Shown here one piece after another: positions 18,070-27,011 of a stretch of 64,000 nucleotides of DNA; the first letter of the stretch is position 1, and every line of letters begins with the position of its first letter. The DNA comes from Spirosoma taeanense (GTDB lineage: Bacteria; Bacteroidota; Bacteroidia; Cytophagales; Spirosomataceae): positions 4,774,001 to 4,838,000 of the forward strand of contig NZ_CP053435.1 in the NCBI RefSeq assembly GCF_013127955.1, given 5' to 3'. Below the pieces are notes generated by a model. The model did no database searches, had not been told where the DNA came from, and was given only the letters and a program-made list of their open reading frames with translations. Both the position numbers and the translations under genes were made by a program.

Positions 18070-18666
18070 ATGTCAGCCCTTGCCTTAAACCTTATTAAAC
18101 AAGCCAAACTGAGCCGAGCCATTTTTCTTGATCTTGGTAACTGCGGTCTAATGGAATTACCTGATGACTTAACAAAATTGATCTGGCTCGAAAGATTAAA
18201 TTTAGGGGATTACTATTACGACGAAGATAAAAAGAGATATACTATTTCAGCCAATAGAGGCCGCAATAATAATCTGGACTCGTCCAGTTTAACAAAGTTA
18301 ACTCAGCTCCCCAACCTGCAGTCGCTAAACCTTTGGGATACTCAAGTCAGCGACATTCAGGTGCTGGCTCAGCTCCCCAACCTGCAGTCGTTAGACCTGA
18401 GTGGTACAAAAGTCAGCGACATTCAGGGGCTGGCTCAGCTCCCCAACCTGCAGTCGTTAGACCTGAGTGGTACAAAAGTCAGCGACATTCAGGGGCTGGC
18501 TCAGCTCCCCAACCTGCAGTCGCTAAACCTGCGTGGTACAAAAGTCAGTGATATATCGCCGTTACGTTCTTTGATTGAGGCAGGTATTGAGGTGAAGTGG
18601 AGTGATTCCTATTGGGGAAATAATAGCATTTATATAAGAAGCTGTTTGGGAATTGTTAAAGGCTGA
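18070..18666 (+). pseudogene. 5' part of an IS-interrupted leucine-rich-repeat membrane protein gene
   Basis: Reading from the ATG at 18070 (MSALALNLIKQAKLSR), the product has an amphipathic start and then SDS22/internalin-type leucine-rich repeats of 22 residues (LPNLQSLDLSGTKVSDIQ). The last dozen codons (RSCLGIVKG) are encoded by the left end of the IS at 18638. Removing the IS and one TAA target copy joins ..NNSIYI to KNINWRVAAILAVVV at 19502 without a frame change. The restored gene would be 1098 bp (365 residues), with cytoplasmic repeats, a transmembrane helix and an outer domain. The region is AT-richer than its neighbours, which suggests transfer. Confidence 0.85.
18304..18567 (+). 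repeat. Tandem 66-bp leucine-rich repeats
   Basis: Four copies of a 66-bp (22-codon) unit begin at 18304, 18370, 18436 and 18502. The second and third look identical base for base, while the first and fourth differ at several positions. That points to recent expansion by slippage or unequal crossing-over. Confidence 0.9.
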
Positions 18667-19498
18667 GCGTCGAGTCATTTTTGTATCGACCAAGATGCAA
18701 AGCAATGACCAAACAGTGGAAGCCACTGACCGACGCCCAGTGGGATGCAATTTCTCCTTTTTTACCACTTGATCGTCAGCGGACTCATGATTTGCGACAG
18801 ATTGTTAACAGTATTTTGTGGCTGCTACGCACAGGATGCCAATGGCGCAATCTGCCTACCGAGTGGCCTAATTGGCAAACCGTCTATTACTATTTTAGAC
18901 GTTGGAAACAGGATGGTACTTTTGGTCGAATCAATCTGGCCTTAAATCAACTTGACCGTAAGCGGGTCGGTAAAGAAGCATATCCATCTGCAGTATGTAT
19001 TGATTCACAAAGTGTTAAGTTGGCTCCGATGATTTGGGAGAACCGAGGTCTCGACGCGAATAAACGAGTGAATGGCCGAAAAAGGCAACTCATCGTTGAC
19101 ACCCAAGGGCGTCTATGGCTAGCAGATGTCCATTCTGCTAATCAAGCGGATGGCCCTTCAGCCGTATCGATGGTCAGTGACTTACTATGGCTAGTTGGAG
19201 AGCGTTTGGAGAAAGTCTACGGTGATCAATCTTATAATGGCGTCTTCGCTCAAGAGTTGGCTAGATGGAGCCTTGATTTTGAAAAAGCGTCTCGTCCTGA
19301 ATCAACTCTGGGCTTTGTACCCGTAGCCAAACGGTGGGTAGTGGAACGGACCATTGCTTGGACGAATCACTTTCGAAGGATTGTCAAAGATTATGAATAC
19401 ACGATATCATCTTCGGTTTGCTGGCTGTACTTAGCCAACATTCAGATTATATTGCAACGGATCATTTGAATGGCAAAAGATAATTCCCAAACACATTC
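18638..19498 (+). mobile_element. IS5-family insertion sequence, copy 1
   Basis: An 861-bp element. The left terminal inverted repeat starts GAAGCTGTTTGGGAATT and the right end complements as GAATGTGTTTGGGAATT. It is flanked by direct TAA (18635-18637 and 19499-19501), a 3-bp TNA target typical of some IS5-family groups. A second copy lies at 59855-60715. It splits a leucine-rich-repeat gene. Confidence 0.92.
18705..19469 (+). CDS. IS5-family DDE transposase, copy 1
   Basis: A 254-residue protein starting at the ATG at 18705 (MTKQWKPLTDAQWDAISPFL); an upstream TTG is less likely. The N-terminus is the DUF4096-type helix-turn-helix region (LRQIVNSILWLLRTGCQWRNLP). The DDE catalytic residues fit CIDSQSVK (first Asp), KVYGDQSYNG (second Asp) and RWVVERTIAW (Glu). 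The product is identical to that of copy 2 at 59922-60686. The frame is intact and the ends look complete, so the element is probably active or was recently so. Confidence 0.93.
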   Translation: MTKQWKPLTDAQWDAISPFLPLDRQRTHDLRQIVNSILWLLRTGCQWRNLPTEWPNWQTVYYYFRRWKQDGTFGRINLALNQLDRKRVGKEAYPSAVCIDSQSVKLAPMIWENRGLDANKRVNGRKRQLIVDTQGRLWLADVHSANQADGPSAVSMVSDLLWLVGERLEKVYGDQSYNGVFAQELARWSLDFEKASRPESTLGFVPVAKRWVVERTIAWTNHFRRIVKDYEYTISSSVCWLYLANIQIILQRII

Positions 19499-19501
19499 TA
19501 A

Positions 19502-20031
19502 AAAACATCAATTGGCGTGTTGCCGCTATTCTGGCAGTGGTAGTATTAGCTTTCTTCGGCTTTGCCAAATCAAACAGCGAACTAGACTTTTTAGGTTTGT
19601 TTCATGCCAAACAAGGCCAGGAAGCAAGTCTCAGTGACAAGCCAGAAGCTAACATAAAACCAGAAACACCCTCAACGGCTACGGTTATCGGCAGCATCGT
19701 CATTAATGGGCGCAACGTTAGTGCTGAGGATGTTAAACAGGTTCGGGTAAAAGATCAAACTGCAGTGCAGCCAGCAAGACTTAGCAACAATAGATTCGTC
19801 TTACGGGAAGTCGAAATTCCCAGAGATCGACTCCTTGAAATTGCTATAGACCTAAACGATGGCAGAAGTCCATCTCAGCTTTTCAAGCTACCCCAAGCTA
19901 ATAAAGAGAATACCATTGACTTGAGGGAAGTCCTGCTTGAGGCTAAGCAGATTTCCGTAAACCAGCGCAAAACTGGCCAACGTAACAACCCTACCATTAT
20001 AATCAGGAATCAGAACATACAGACGAATTAA
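19502..20031 (+). pseudogene. 3' part of the IS-interrupted leucine-rich-repeat membrane protein gene
   Basis: From 19502 the frame that continues the interrupted gene reads KNINWRVAAILAVVVLAFFGFAKS, a transmembrane helix, then a linker (EANIKPETPSTATV) and a domain with GSIVINGRNVSAEDVKQVRVK and RDRLLEIAIDLNDGRSPS that I do not recognise. A start at 19537 would give a 164-residue protein lacking half the helix. The piece has lost its promoter and N-terminus to the IS. Its stop is 6 bp from the convergent permease stop at 20037, with no terminator between. Confidence 0.8.
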
Positions 20032-20036
20032 GGCGC

Positions 20037-22463
20037 TTATTCCGCCCGGAGGCTCTTCACCGGGTTCATAAGCGCGGCTTTGATACTCTGGAAGCTTACG
20101 GTCAGCAGGGCGATGCCAATGGCCAACACGCCCGCCAGGGCGAATATCCACCACTCGATGTCGATCTTGTAGGCGAAGTCCTGCAACCACTGCCGCATGG
20201 CCCACCAGGCAATCGGCGTAGCGATCAGAATGGCAATCAGCACCAGCCGGAGGAAGTCGCGCGACATCAGGGCGATAATACTGGTCACGCTGGCACCCAG
20301 CACCTTGCGGACGCCAATCTCCTTGGTCCGCTGCTCGGCCATGAACGTAGCCAGCCCAAACAGCCCAAGACAGGCAATCAGGATGGCCAGCACGGCAAAC
20401 GTCAGGGCAATGGTGCCGATGCGCTGTTCAGCGCGGTACATATTCTCGAAATCATTAGCCAGAAACGAATAGGCAAACGGCTGACCCGGCGCTATATGCC
20501 GCCATATTCCCTCAATCTGCCGGACTAAAAAGGGGATGTTGGTGGTGCTCAGTCGGAACGAAGCGGCTCCGGTGTTGGGCGAGAGAACCATCGACAACGC
20601 GCCAATGTTCTGCCGAAGGGATTCAAAGTGAAAGTTTCTGACAACCCCGATCACCGTGTAGGTCTTTGTGGTTTTAGCCTCCGGATCGGCATACTGGGTT
20701 ATGCGCTTGCCAATGATGTTTCGGCCGCCAAAGAGTTTAGCCGCCGTTTCGTTCAGAATCAGTGCCGACGAGTCGGACCCGAACTCCCGCGAGAAATTCC
20801 GGCCCTCGGCCATCTGCATGCCCATGGTGTTGATGTAGTCGTGGTCAACGCCCCAGCTTTGCATGTTGACGGCCTTGGTCTGGTTAATCTCGCCCTCCGG
20901 GAAAAACGCGTTATCGCTCCGACTGGAAGGCGTCGGCAGATAACCCGATATGGAGCCGCTCACCACCCCCGGCAGACGTAACACTTCCTGCTTGAACGTT
21001 TCGGCCTGTTTGCCAATCGCATACACATCATTCACCGTCAGGACCTGCTCGCGGCTGAAGCCCAGATTCTTGGTCTGGATATAGCTGATCTGCCGATACA
21101 CGATCAGCGTACCCACCATCAGCACGACCGACATCATGAACTGAAACACTACCAGTCCGCTGCGTAATCGGGAACTCCGAAAACTGACGTCAATCCGCCC
21201 TTTCAATACACTGACCGGCCGGAACGACGACAGGAAGAACGCCGGATAGCTACCCGCCAGTAAACCAACGACAATCGGCAGGATGATCAGGACTGGCAAC
21301 AAATAAGGAGAAAGCAGATTCCGGGCGCTCAACGTCTTGGCTGCAAGAGTGTTGAAGAAAGGCAGTGCCATCCCGACCAGTACAAGGGCCAGCGCCATAG
21401 CCAGCACGGTCATCAGCACCGACTCCGCCATGAACTGCCCAATGAGCTGCTGGCGTTCTGAACCCAGCACTTTCCGAACGCCCACTTCTTTTGCCCGATT
21501 GGCCGAGCGGGCCGTGGCCAGATTCATGAAATTGATGCAGGCGATCAGCAGGATAAACAGGGCTACCGCCGAGAAGATATACACGTATTGAATATCGCTG
21601 TTCGGCTCCAGTTCAACCTGCTGTTTCGAGTACAGATGAATGTCCGTTAAGGGAATCAGCCAGAATCGGTAACGATTTCCGGCCTTGCGAAACTGCTCCA
21701 GCGTCGCGCCAATCATATCATACGCCTGTGGCCCGACGTATTTTTCGATAACCGCATCGAAATTCCGCTCGAATGCCCGGTAGTCAGTACCCTCACGTAA
21801 GACGATGTAGGTGTGGTGGTTATTGCTGAGCCACTGCCCCCACGTATAGTCATCGCTGGCCATACTCAGAAAGAAATTACTCCGGAAATGCGAGTTGGCC
21901 GGCATGTCGCGCATGACCCCCGTTACTTTAAACGCCTGCCGATTATTAAACAGCAGCGTCTGCCCGATTGGGTTCTGATCGCCAAAGTGCCGCTTTGACG
22001 CCGATTCGCTGATGACAACCAGATTTGGGCCCGCCAGAGCCCGTTTGGGATCACCGGCAATCAGCGGCAGCGTAAAGACGTCGAACAGCGTCGAGTCGGC
22101 AAAGTGAATGTTGTCTTCGCGCAGGATGTTGGTGGACCCCGCCCGCTTGACGAGCCAGGTGCCCCGCTGATGCAGCCTGACAAACTGCTCAACCTGCGGG
22201 TAATCCTGCTTCAGCGTTTGGCCAACCGGATCGGGCGATACGGCAAAATGCATGTCGTTCCCCCCGAATTTAATGTCAGTATGAATCCGGTAGATGCGGT
22301 CGGCTTTGGTGTTGTAGCGATCGTAGCTGAGCTCATCCAGGACGTAAAGGGTAATGAGCAGACAGCACGCCAGCCCGGTAGCCAGCCCAACGATGTTGAT
22401 GAACGTAAGGCCGCGTTGCTTACTGAGCGTACGCCAGGCGATTTTGAAGTAATTACGTAACAT
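20037..22463 (-). CDS. MacB/FtsX-type ABC transporter permease (two-domain, no ATPase)
   Basis: An 808-residue protein, MLRNYFKIAWRTLSKQRGLTF. TM1 is FINIVGLATGLACCLLITLYV. A periplasmic core is followed by an FtsX block with RAKEVGVRKVLGSERQQLIG, a second core, and a second FtsX block with RTKEIGVRKVLGASVTSII. It is the second gene of a two-gene unit: the paralogue at 22517-24937 ends 53 bp upstream, with a palindromic repeat (22481-22513) in the gap, and P5 lies ahead of both. Paired permeases could form a heterodimer (inference). No nucleotide-binding domain is present. Confidence 0.93.
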   Translation of the reverse strand: MLRNYFKIAWRTLSKQRGLTFINIVGLATGLACCLLITLYVLDELSYDRYNTKADRIYRIHTDIKFGGNDMHFAVSPDPVGQTLKQDYPQVEQFVRLHQRGTWLVKRAGSTNILREDNIHFADSTLFDVFTLPLIAGDPKRALAGPNLVVISESASKRHFGDQNPIGQTLLFNNRQAFKVTGVMRDMPANSHFRSNFFLSMASDDYTWGQWLSNNHHTYIVLREGTDYRAFERNFDAVIEKYVGPQAYDMIGATLEQFRKAGNRYRFWLIPLTDIHLYSKQQVELEPNSDIQYVYIFSAVALFILLIACINFMNLATARSANRAKEVGVRKVLGSERQQLIGQFMAESVLMTVLAMALALVLVGMALPFFNTLAAKTLSARNLLSPYLLPVLIILPIVVGLLAGSYPAFFLSSFRPVSVLKGRIDVSFRSSRLRSGLVVFQFMMSVVLMVGTLIVYRQISYIQTKNLGFSREQVLTVNDVYAIGKQAETFKQEVLRLPGVVSGSISGYLPTPSSRSDNAFFPEGEINQTKAVNMQSWGVDHDYINTMGMQMAEGRNFSREFGSDSSALILNETAAKLFGGRNIIGKRITQYADPEAKTTKTYTVIGVVRNFHFESLRQNIGALSMVLSPNTGAASFRLSTTNIPFLVRQIEGIWRHIAPGQPFAYSFLANDFENMYRAEQRIGTIALTFAVLAILIACLGLFGLATFMAEQRTKEIGVRKVLGASVTSIIALMSRDFLRLVLIAILIATPIAWWAMRQWLQDFAYKIDIEWWIFALAGVLAIGIALLTVSFQSIKAALMNPVKSLRAE

Positions 22464-22480
22464 AGGGGCTCCGGTCTGAG

Positions 22481-22513
22481 AAACCTGGAAGGTCTTAGAG
22501 ACCTTGCAGGTTT
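22481..22513. repeat. Intergenic palindromic element between two permease genes
   Basis: AAACCTG..AAGGTCT-TAG-AGACCTT..CAGGTTT forms a near-perfect hairpin with one mismatched pair inside the stem. It could be a REP-like intergenic repeat or a partial terminator that lowers expression of the downstream permease. No T-tract follows on the minus strand. Confidence 0.6.
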
Positions 22514-22516
22514 AGG

Positions 22517-24937
22517 TTACTCGGTTCGTAAACTTTTTACGGGATTCATCAGCGCAGCTTTAATACTCTGAAAGCTTACGGTCAGTAGCGCAATCAGGAT
22601 GGCCAGCAGGCCCGCCAGCACGAACACCCACCACTCGATGTCGATCTTGTAGGCAAAGTCGGACAGCCATTGGTTCATGGCCCACCACGCCACCGGCGAA
22701 GCAATCATAATAGCAATCAGCACCAGCTTGATGAAGTCGCGCGACAGCAGCCCCACAATGCTAACCACCGACGCACCCAGCACTTTTCGCACCCCAATCT
22801 CTTTGGTCCGTTGCTGAATACTGAGCAGCGCAATGGCAAACAGCCCCATGCACGACAGCGCGATAGCAATGCCAGCGGCCAGACTGAGCATCTGTGCCAT
22901 CTTCTCTTCCTGCCGGTACCAGCGGTCGGTGTTTTCGTTTAGGAAACTACCCAGGAACTCGGACCTGGGCGCAATCTCCCGCCACTCCCGTTTCAGCGTT
23001 TCCATCATCGAGACCATGTTCTGCGGAGCCACGCGCATCAGAATGTACCGGATCTCCGCGTCCTGGTGCAGGTGCATCGCAATCGGCTTAATCTCGCTGC
23101 GAAGCGCGTATAAATGAAAGTCAGGAATCAGGCCAATGATCTGGTATTTGCCCCCCGCTGAATCGGTCTGAAAGAACGCACCGATGGGTTGTTTTTCTCC
23201 TAACTGTTTGGCAAAACTGGTGCTGACAATCACCGACGTTGTCGAATCGACGGGGTGCTGCCGACTAAAATCCCGACCGGCAAGCAGTTTGATACCGAGC
23301 GTTTGCAGATAATCGTAATCAACCCGCAGCCAGTCGCTGGTCACTTCGCGTCCTTTGTGAACGAACCCGACCATGCCCCGCTGGCTGCTGCCGTCGAGCC
23401 CACGTCCGATGTTAACCCCGGTCCCCGTCATCGTCACAACACTGGGATTACTGGCCAGCCGATTACGCAGTTGCGCCAGCGCATAGGTTCCTTCGACCTC
23501 GTTGCCAACGGGAATGCTGATAACCTGCTCTTTGTTAAAGCCTAGTGGTTTTCCGCGCAGATAGCTTGTCTGTCGAAGTACCACGAACGTACCGATGATG
23601 AGCAGACAGGCGATGGCAAACTGCGTAACGATGAGCGCATTACGTAGGGTGCCCGGCTTACCGGACGTTACCTTTCCTTTCAGCACCTGAACGGTCTGAA
23701 AGCGGGTCATCACCAGGGCTGGGTACCCCCCAGCCAATAGCGTAACCAGCAGAAACCCAGCCAGCGCAATCAGAAGCGTAGTCGGCTGCATAATGAAGTC
23801 TGCCGACAGTTTTGCATTAAACAGGACGTTGAAGGGCTGACGCAGCGTAACTACCAGTACAGCACCGATAACTAAGCCAAGGCCACAGGTCAGCAGCGTT
23901 TCGCCCCAGAGCTGAGCAAACAACTGGCCGCGCTGGGCGCCCAGCGACTTCCGCACGCCCACTTCCCGCGCCCGCGTAAACGACCGCGCCAGTGTTAGGT
24001 TAATGAAGTTGATAGCCGCAATCACCAGAATAAACAGGCCAATGGCCATCAGCGTGTACACATACATCCGATTAATGCCGTGCCCCTGAATCAGGTCTGT
24101 GTCAAAATGCACATCCAGCAGCGGCTGCAGCCGGATACTGTATAACTCGCCCCGTTCGTCGGGCCGGGCCCCCTGCTGCTTCAGATAGCTAATCTCGCTC
24201 TGAAAGTATTTCTGCGTGAACGGTTGCAGGCGTTTTTCGAATGCTGCCTGATCGACGCCCGGCCTGAGCGCAACATACGCTTCGTGGTTGGTATTATCCC
24301 AGCGTTTCAACCCCTCCAGGTATGCGGGCTGATTTTCAATCCGGATGAACGCGTCAAACTGGAAGGTTGAATTATCAGGCGCGTCGGCAACCACGCCGGT
24401 CACGATGAAGTTACGCCAGCCGCCAAATCCGTTGATCCGGAGTGGTTTTCCCATCGGGTTTTCCTTGCCAAACAAATCGTTGGCCATATCCTCGCTGATC
24501 ACAATGCTGCTCAGGCTGTTCAGCGCAGTCTGCGCGTTTCCCTGCCGCATGGGAAACGAAAACATGCTGAGCATATCGGGATCGACGCCATCAATCTCTT
24601 TCGCCAGTTGCTTGTCCTTATACTGCACGGCGCCGTTTCCCTGCTGGTAGCGTGTGGCAAACGCCACTTCCGGATATTCCTGCTTCAGAGCCGGTACAAA
24701 CGGATACGGCATCGAAGCCGACCGTTCCTGCCCTTTAGGATCGTTAATGACGAAGTACGTTCGAAAGATACCCTCGGCATTGGTGTGAAACTTGTCAAAC
24801 GACAGTTCAAAAGCCGCCGATAGAAACAGTAGCACCGAACTACAGAAAGCAATCGACAAACCAACGACGTTGATCAGGGTTGACGACTTGTGTTTCCACA
24901 GGTTGCGCAGAGCGATTTTCAGATAATTCCGGAACAT
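22517..24937 (-). CDS. MacB/FtsX-type ABC transporter permease (two-domain, no ATPase)
   Basis: An 806-residue protein starting MFRNYLKIALRNLWKHKSS at 24937. TM1 is LINVVGLSIAFCSSVLLFLSA. The first FtsX block has RAREVGVRKSLGAQRGQLFAQ; the second has QQRTKEIGVRKVLGASVVSIV. Two periplasmic cores separate the blocks and no Walker motifs are present. It is the first gene after promoter P5 (25062-25167) and is followed by another permease at 20037-22463. The central helices are more diverged from the other copies (an SFTRAREVG coupling segment), so the pair may carry a distinct substrate. Confidence 0.93.
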   Translation of the reverse strand: MFRNYLKIALRNLWKHKSSTLINVVGLSIAFCSSVLLFLSAAFELSFDKFHTNAEGIFRTYFVINDPKGQERSASMPYPFVPALKQEYPEVAFATRYQQGNGAVQYKDKQLAKEIDGVDPDMLSMFSFPMRQGNAQTALNSLSSIVISEDMANDLFGKENPMGKPLRINGFGGWRNFIVTGVVADAPDNSTFQFDAFIRIENQPAYLEGLKRWDNTNHEAYVALRPGVDQAAFEKRLQPFTQKYFQSEISYLKQQGARPDERGELYSIRLQPLLDVHFDTDLIQGHGINRMYVYTLMAIGLFILVIAAINFINLTLARSFTRAREVGVRKSLGAQRGQLFAQLWGETLLTCGLGLVIGAVLVVTLRQPFNVLFNAKLSADFIMQPTTLLIALAGFLLVTLLAGGYPALVMTRFQTVQVLKGKVTSGKPGTLRNALIVTQFAIACLLIIGTFVVLRQTSYLRGKPLGFNKEQVISIPVGNEVEGTYALAQLRNRLASNPSVVTMTGTGVNIGRGLDGSSQRGMVGFVHKGREVTSDWLRVDYDYLQTLGIKLLAGRDFSRQHPVDSTTSVIVSTSFAKQLGEKQPIGAFFQTDSAGGKYQIIGLIPDFHLYALRSEIKPIAMHLHQDAEIRYILMRVAPQNMVSMMETLKREWREIAPRSEFLGSFLNENTDRWYRQEEKMAQMLSLAAGIAIALSCMGLFAIALLSIQQRTKEIGVRKVLGASVVSIVGLLSRDFIKLVLIAIMIASPVAWWAMNQWLSDFAYKIDIEWWVFVLAGLLAILIALLTVSFQSIKAALMNPVKSLRTE

Positions 24938-25061
24938 ACGGTCTAAAGGTTTTCAGCATCCATCGGGTCAATCCTGACGATGGTCGCCGGACAGGGGTCC
25001 GCGCAATAGCCAGGCGAACGGGATAGCTTGATTACATCGGCAAGATGCTTTCAGCAAACCA

Positions 25062-25167
25062 ATCAACTGTTATGCCACGAACAAAAAAGGCCGTTTCCTG
25101 TAGGAAACAGCCTTTTTTCACCCCTATGCTGTCCGATTGCGGACACCTGTCCGTCCGATAGCGAACG
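25062..25167 (-). promoter_or_regulatory. P5: sigma54-type promoter with two upstream activator sites
   Basis: Minus-strand TGGCAT-AACAG-TTGAT at 25062-25077. Palindrome TGTCCGATTGCGGACA at 25130-25145 begins 53 bp upstream, and a second copy CGTCCGATAGCGAACG lies at 25152-25167. The leader to the permease start at 24937 is about 110 nt. As at P1, a terminator sits between core promoter and activator sites. Confidence 0.73.
25083..25118. terminator. Strong bidirectional terminator inside the P5 region
   Basis: AAAAAAGGC / GCCTTTTTT outer stem with an inner GTTTCCT / AGGAAAC stem and a 2-nt loop; there are A- and T-runs on both sides. It ends transcription from the decayed gene at 25173-25715 just before the P5 core promoter. 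Confidence 0.85.
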
Positions 25168-25172
25168 TAAAA

Positions 25173-25715
25173 CTACCGGGTGCCGGACCCAACGTTAGTT
25201 GTTATGCTGGAGATGGTAAAGATGTTGTTTTTAGTCCCGGCCGTATAGGTTCCATTCTGATATAAGCCGTTGGTTACGGCGCCGGTTGAGCTGCCGCCCA
25301 CGTAAATGTCATAGGTTGAACTGGTAGCCCGCGACGGCGAAGAAAACGCTACCGACTGATAGTTCTTGACCGGAACGAAGGTTAAGATATCCTTGCCTTT
25401 GCTATTCTGGATATGAACTATTGAACCCGCCTTTTGCGACGAGGTGAAGTTTATCAGCACCGAATTCTACGTAGACGATGCGCCCGGCAGCTGGGCCATT
25501 CCCGAGTTACCTACGGCCAACAGGTAGCCGTCCGTGATTGTAAATGTCCCATCATTGTTGGCGGCCGGCCCGTTTACAATGATGGTGCCGTTCGACATTT
25601 CAGCCAAACCGTTTACGTCCACTCTGTTTTTCATTTGCCAGTACGTGCATCCGCTCACTAGTATTGCGAAAAATCGCCAGCAATGAAAAACAGACAGGAA
25701 GAAGGAGCTGCACAA
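25173..25715 (-). pseudogene. Remnant of a DUF4353 (carbohydrate-binding) protein with in-frame amber stop
   Basis: The frame reads VDVNGLAEMSNGTIIVNGP, GTFTITDGYLLAVGNSGMAQLP, then GASST-stop (TAG, about 25467), then NSVLINFTSSQKAGSIVHI, ILTFVPVKNYQSVAFSSP and YDIYVGGSSTGAV. This is the C-terminal part of the DUF4353/Cthe_2159-type calcium-dependent polysaccharide-binding family. The family normally has several hundred more residues upstream, which are missing here. The TAG sits where relatives usually have Gln (CAG to TAG), and the frame is otherwise unbroken across it. A degraded fragment is the simplest reading. Confidence 0.78.
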
Positions 25716-25854
25716 ATCCCCCTACATCAGTCTACCCGTAGCAACCCATTTCCTACAGGCTGATTAATAAACAAAACTCGTCTTAGCAGATGTGAACGTT
25801 ATTTTCAAATCTGCTAAGGTTCATTATCTTTAAAGTGTAATATACGATGATCCA

Positions 25855-26301
25855 ATGAGTTACTTAAAACCGTCTTCTATCGCAACCCTGGTCAGAGAAG
25901 ATGATATGGGCGTAAATGCGCCTATTATTCATCAGAGTGTTATTGCCCGGCTAACATCCGGACTTTATCCTCTTTATAAATCAGGCCGAATTAATTTCGA
26001 ACCCCTTCCAGAAATGATGCTCACAGAAGGCTATAGCAGTCCGGTTCCCGATCTGCTATTATACGATCACCAGACAGAACAAGCTAAGGTTATCATTGAG
26101 GTCTGCCAGACAAATGGACTTAAACACGACACCAACAAAGTTATTCGGCTGATTGACGAAGGCGAGTATGGGATTCTCGAGGGACTCGTCTTCAACTATA
26201 AGACTCAACAGTGGCTATGTTATAACAAAGGTGATGGCGGCATGGCCAGCCTTTCTTCCTTCTCCAAAATTCTCCAGCTGGACTTAAATGAGTTTTTATA
26301 G
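25855..26301 (+). CDS. Uma2/DUF820-like putative nuclease-fold protein
   Basis: A 148-residue protein, MSYLKPSSIATLVREDDMGV. The centre has SSPVPDLLLYDHQTEQAKVIIEV, which fits the PD..(D/E)xV core of the Uma2/DUF820 restriction-endonuclease-like fold, with the usual Lys replaced (IIEVCQ). Such small proteins are common and mostly uncharacterised in Bacteroidota and Cyanobacteria. It is less GC-rich than its neighbours, stands alone, and ends 6 bp before the convergent ATPase stop at 26307. Nuclease activity is not established. Confidence 0.7.
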   Translation: MSYLKPSSIATLVREDDMGVNAPIIHQSVIARLTSGLYPLYKSGRINFEPLPEMMLTEGYSSPVPDLLLYDHQTEQAKVIIEVCQTNGLKHDTNKVIRLIDEGEYGILEGLVFNYKTQQWLCYNKGDGGMASLSSFSKILQLDLNEFL

Positions 26302-26306
26302 AAACG

Positions 26307-26984
26307 CTAAACGTGGAAGTTTTCGGTGACAACTTTTCCGTCGAAGAGATTCACGATCCGATGGGCGAATCCGGCGTCGTAGGGCGAGTGCGTTACCATG
26401 ATGATCGTCGTGCCTTCGTCGTTTAGTTCCCCTAATAGCTTCATCACCTCTTCCCCGTTCTTCGAATCCAGGTTTCCCGTCGGTTCATCGGCCAGAATCA
26501 GTTTGGGTTTGGCGACCACGGCCCGGGCAATGGCCGTCCGCTGCTGCTGACCGCCCGAGAGCTGCTGTGGGAAGTGATTCCGGCGGTGCATGATGCTCAT
26601 GCGGTTCAGGGCTTCCTCTACGCGCGCCTTACGTTCGTCGGCAGGCGTTTTCAGATACAGCAACGGCAGTTCGACGTTTTCATACACGGTAAGCTCGTCG
26701 ATTAGGTTAAAGCTCTGGAATACAAAGCCAATCGAACCTTTCCGAAGCTGCGCCCGCTGCCGCTCGGTCATTTTGGCCACCTCGGTTCCGTAAAAGTTAT
26801 ATGCACCGTCGGTGGGGTTGTCCAGCAGACCGAGAATGTTCAGGAGCGTGGATTTACCGCAGCCAGAGGGCCCCATGATGGCCACAAACTCGCCGTCTTT
26901 AACATCCATGCTGATGCCATTGAGGGCCGTGGTCTCGACTTCTTCGGTCGTAAAGAGTTTCTGAAGGTTAATTGTCTGAATCAT
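26307..26984 (-). CDS. ABC transporter ATPase, LolD/MacB type
   Basis: The start is the ATG at 26982-26984 ([21 protein letters not shown]), the standard LolD-like opening; longer reading runs into the upstream spacer. 225 residues. Walker A is GPSGCGKST (residues 38-46), the signature is [14 protein letters not shown], Walker B is [12 protein letters not shown], and the switch His lies in IIMVTHSP. This is the only export-type ATPase in the window and is the likely motor for the ATPase-less permeases. It follows the HlyD adaptor on the same strand, but a plus-strand four-helix-bundle gene (27073-27435) lies between them, so co-transcription from P6 must read through about 500 bp. Confidence 0.95.
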   Translation of the reverse strand: MIQTINLQKLFTTEEVETTALNGISMDVKDGEFVAIMGPSGCGKSTLLNILGLLDNPTDGAYNFYGTEVAKMTERQRAQLRKGSIGFVFQSFNLIDELTVYENVELPLLYLKTPADERKARVEEALNRMSIMHRRNHFPQQLSGGQQQRTAIARAVVAKPKLILADEPTGNLDSKNGEEVMKLLGELNDEGTTIIMVTHSPYDAGFAHRIVNLFDGKVVTENFHV

Positions 26985-27011
26985 TGGCTTAAGGTAGAAA
27001 AGGGAAGAGAA

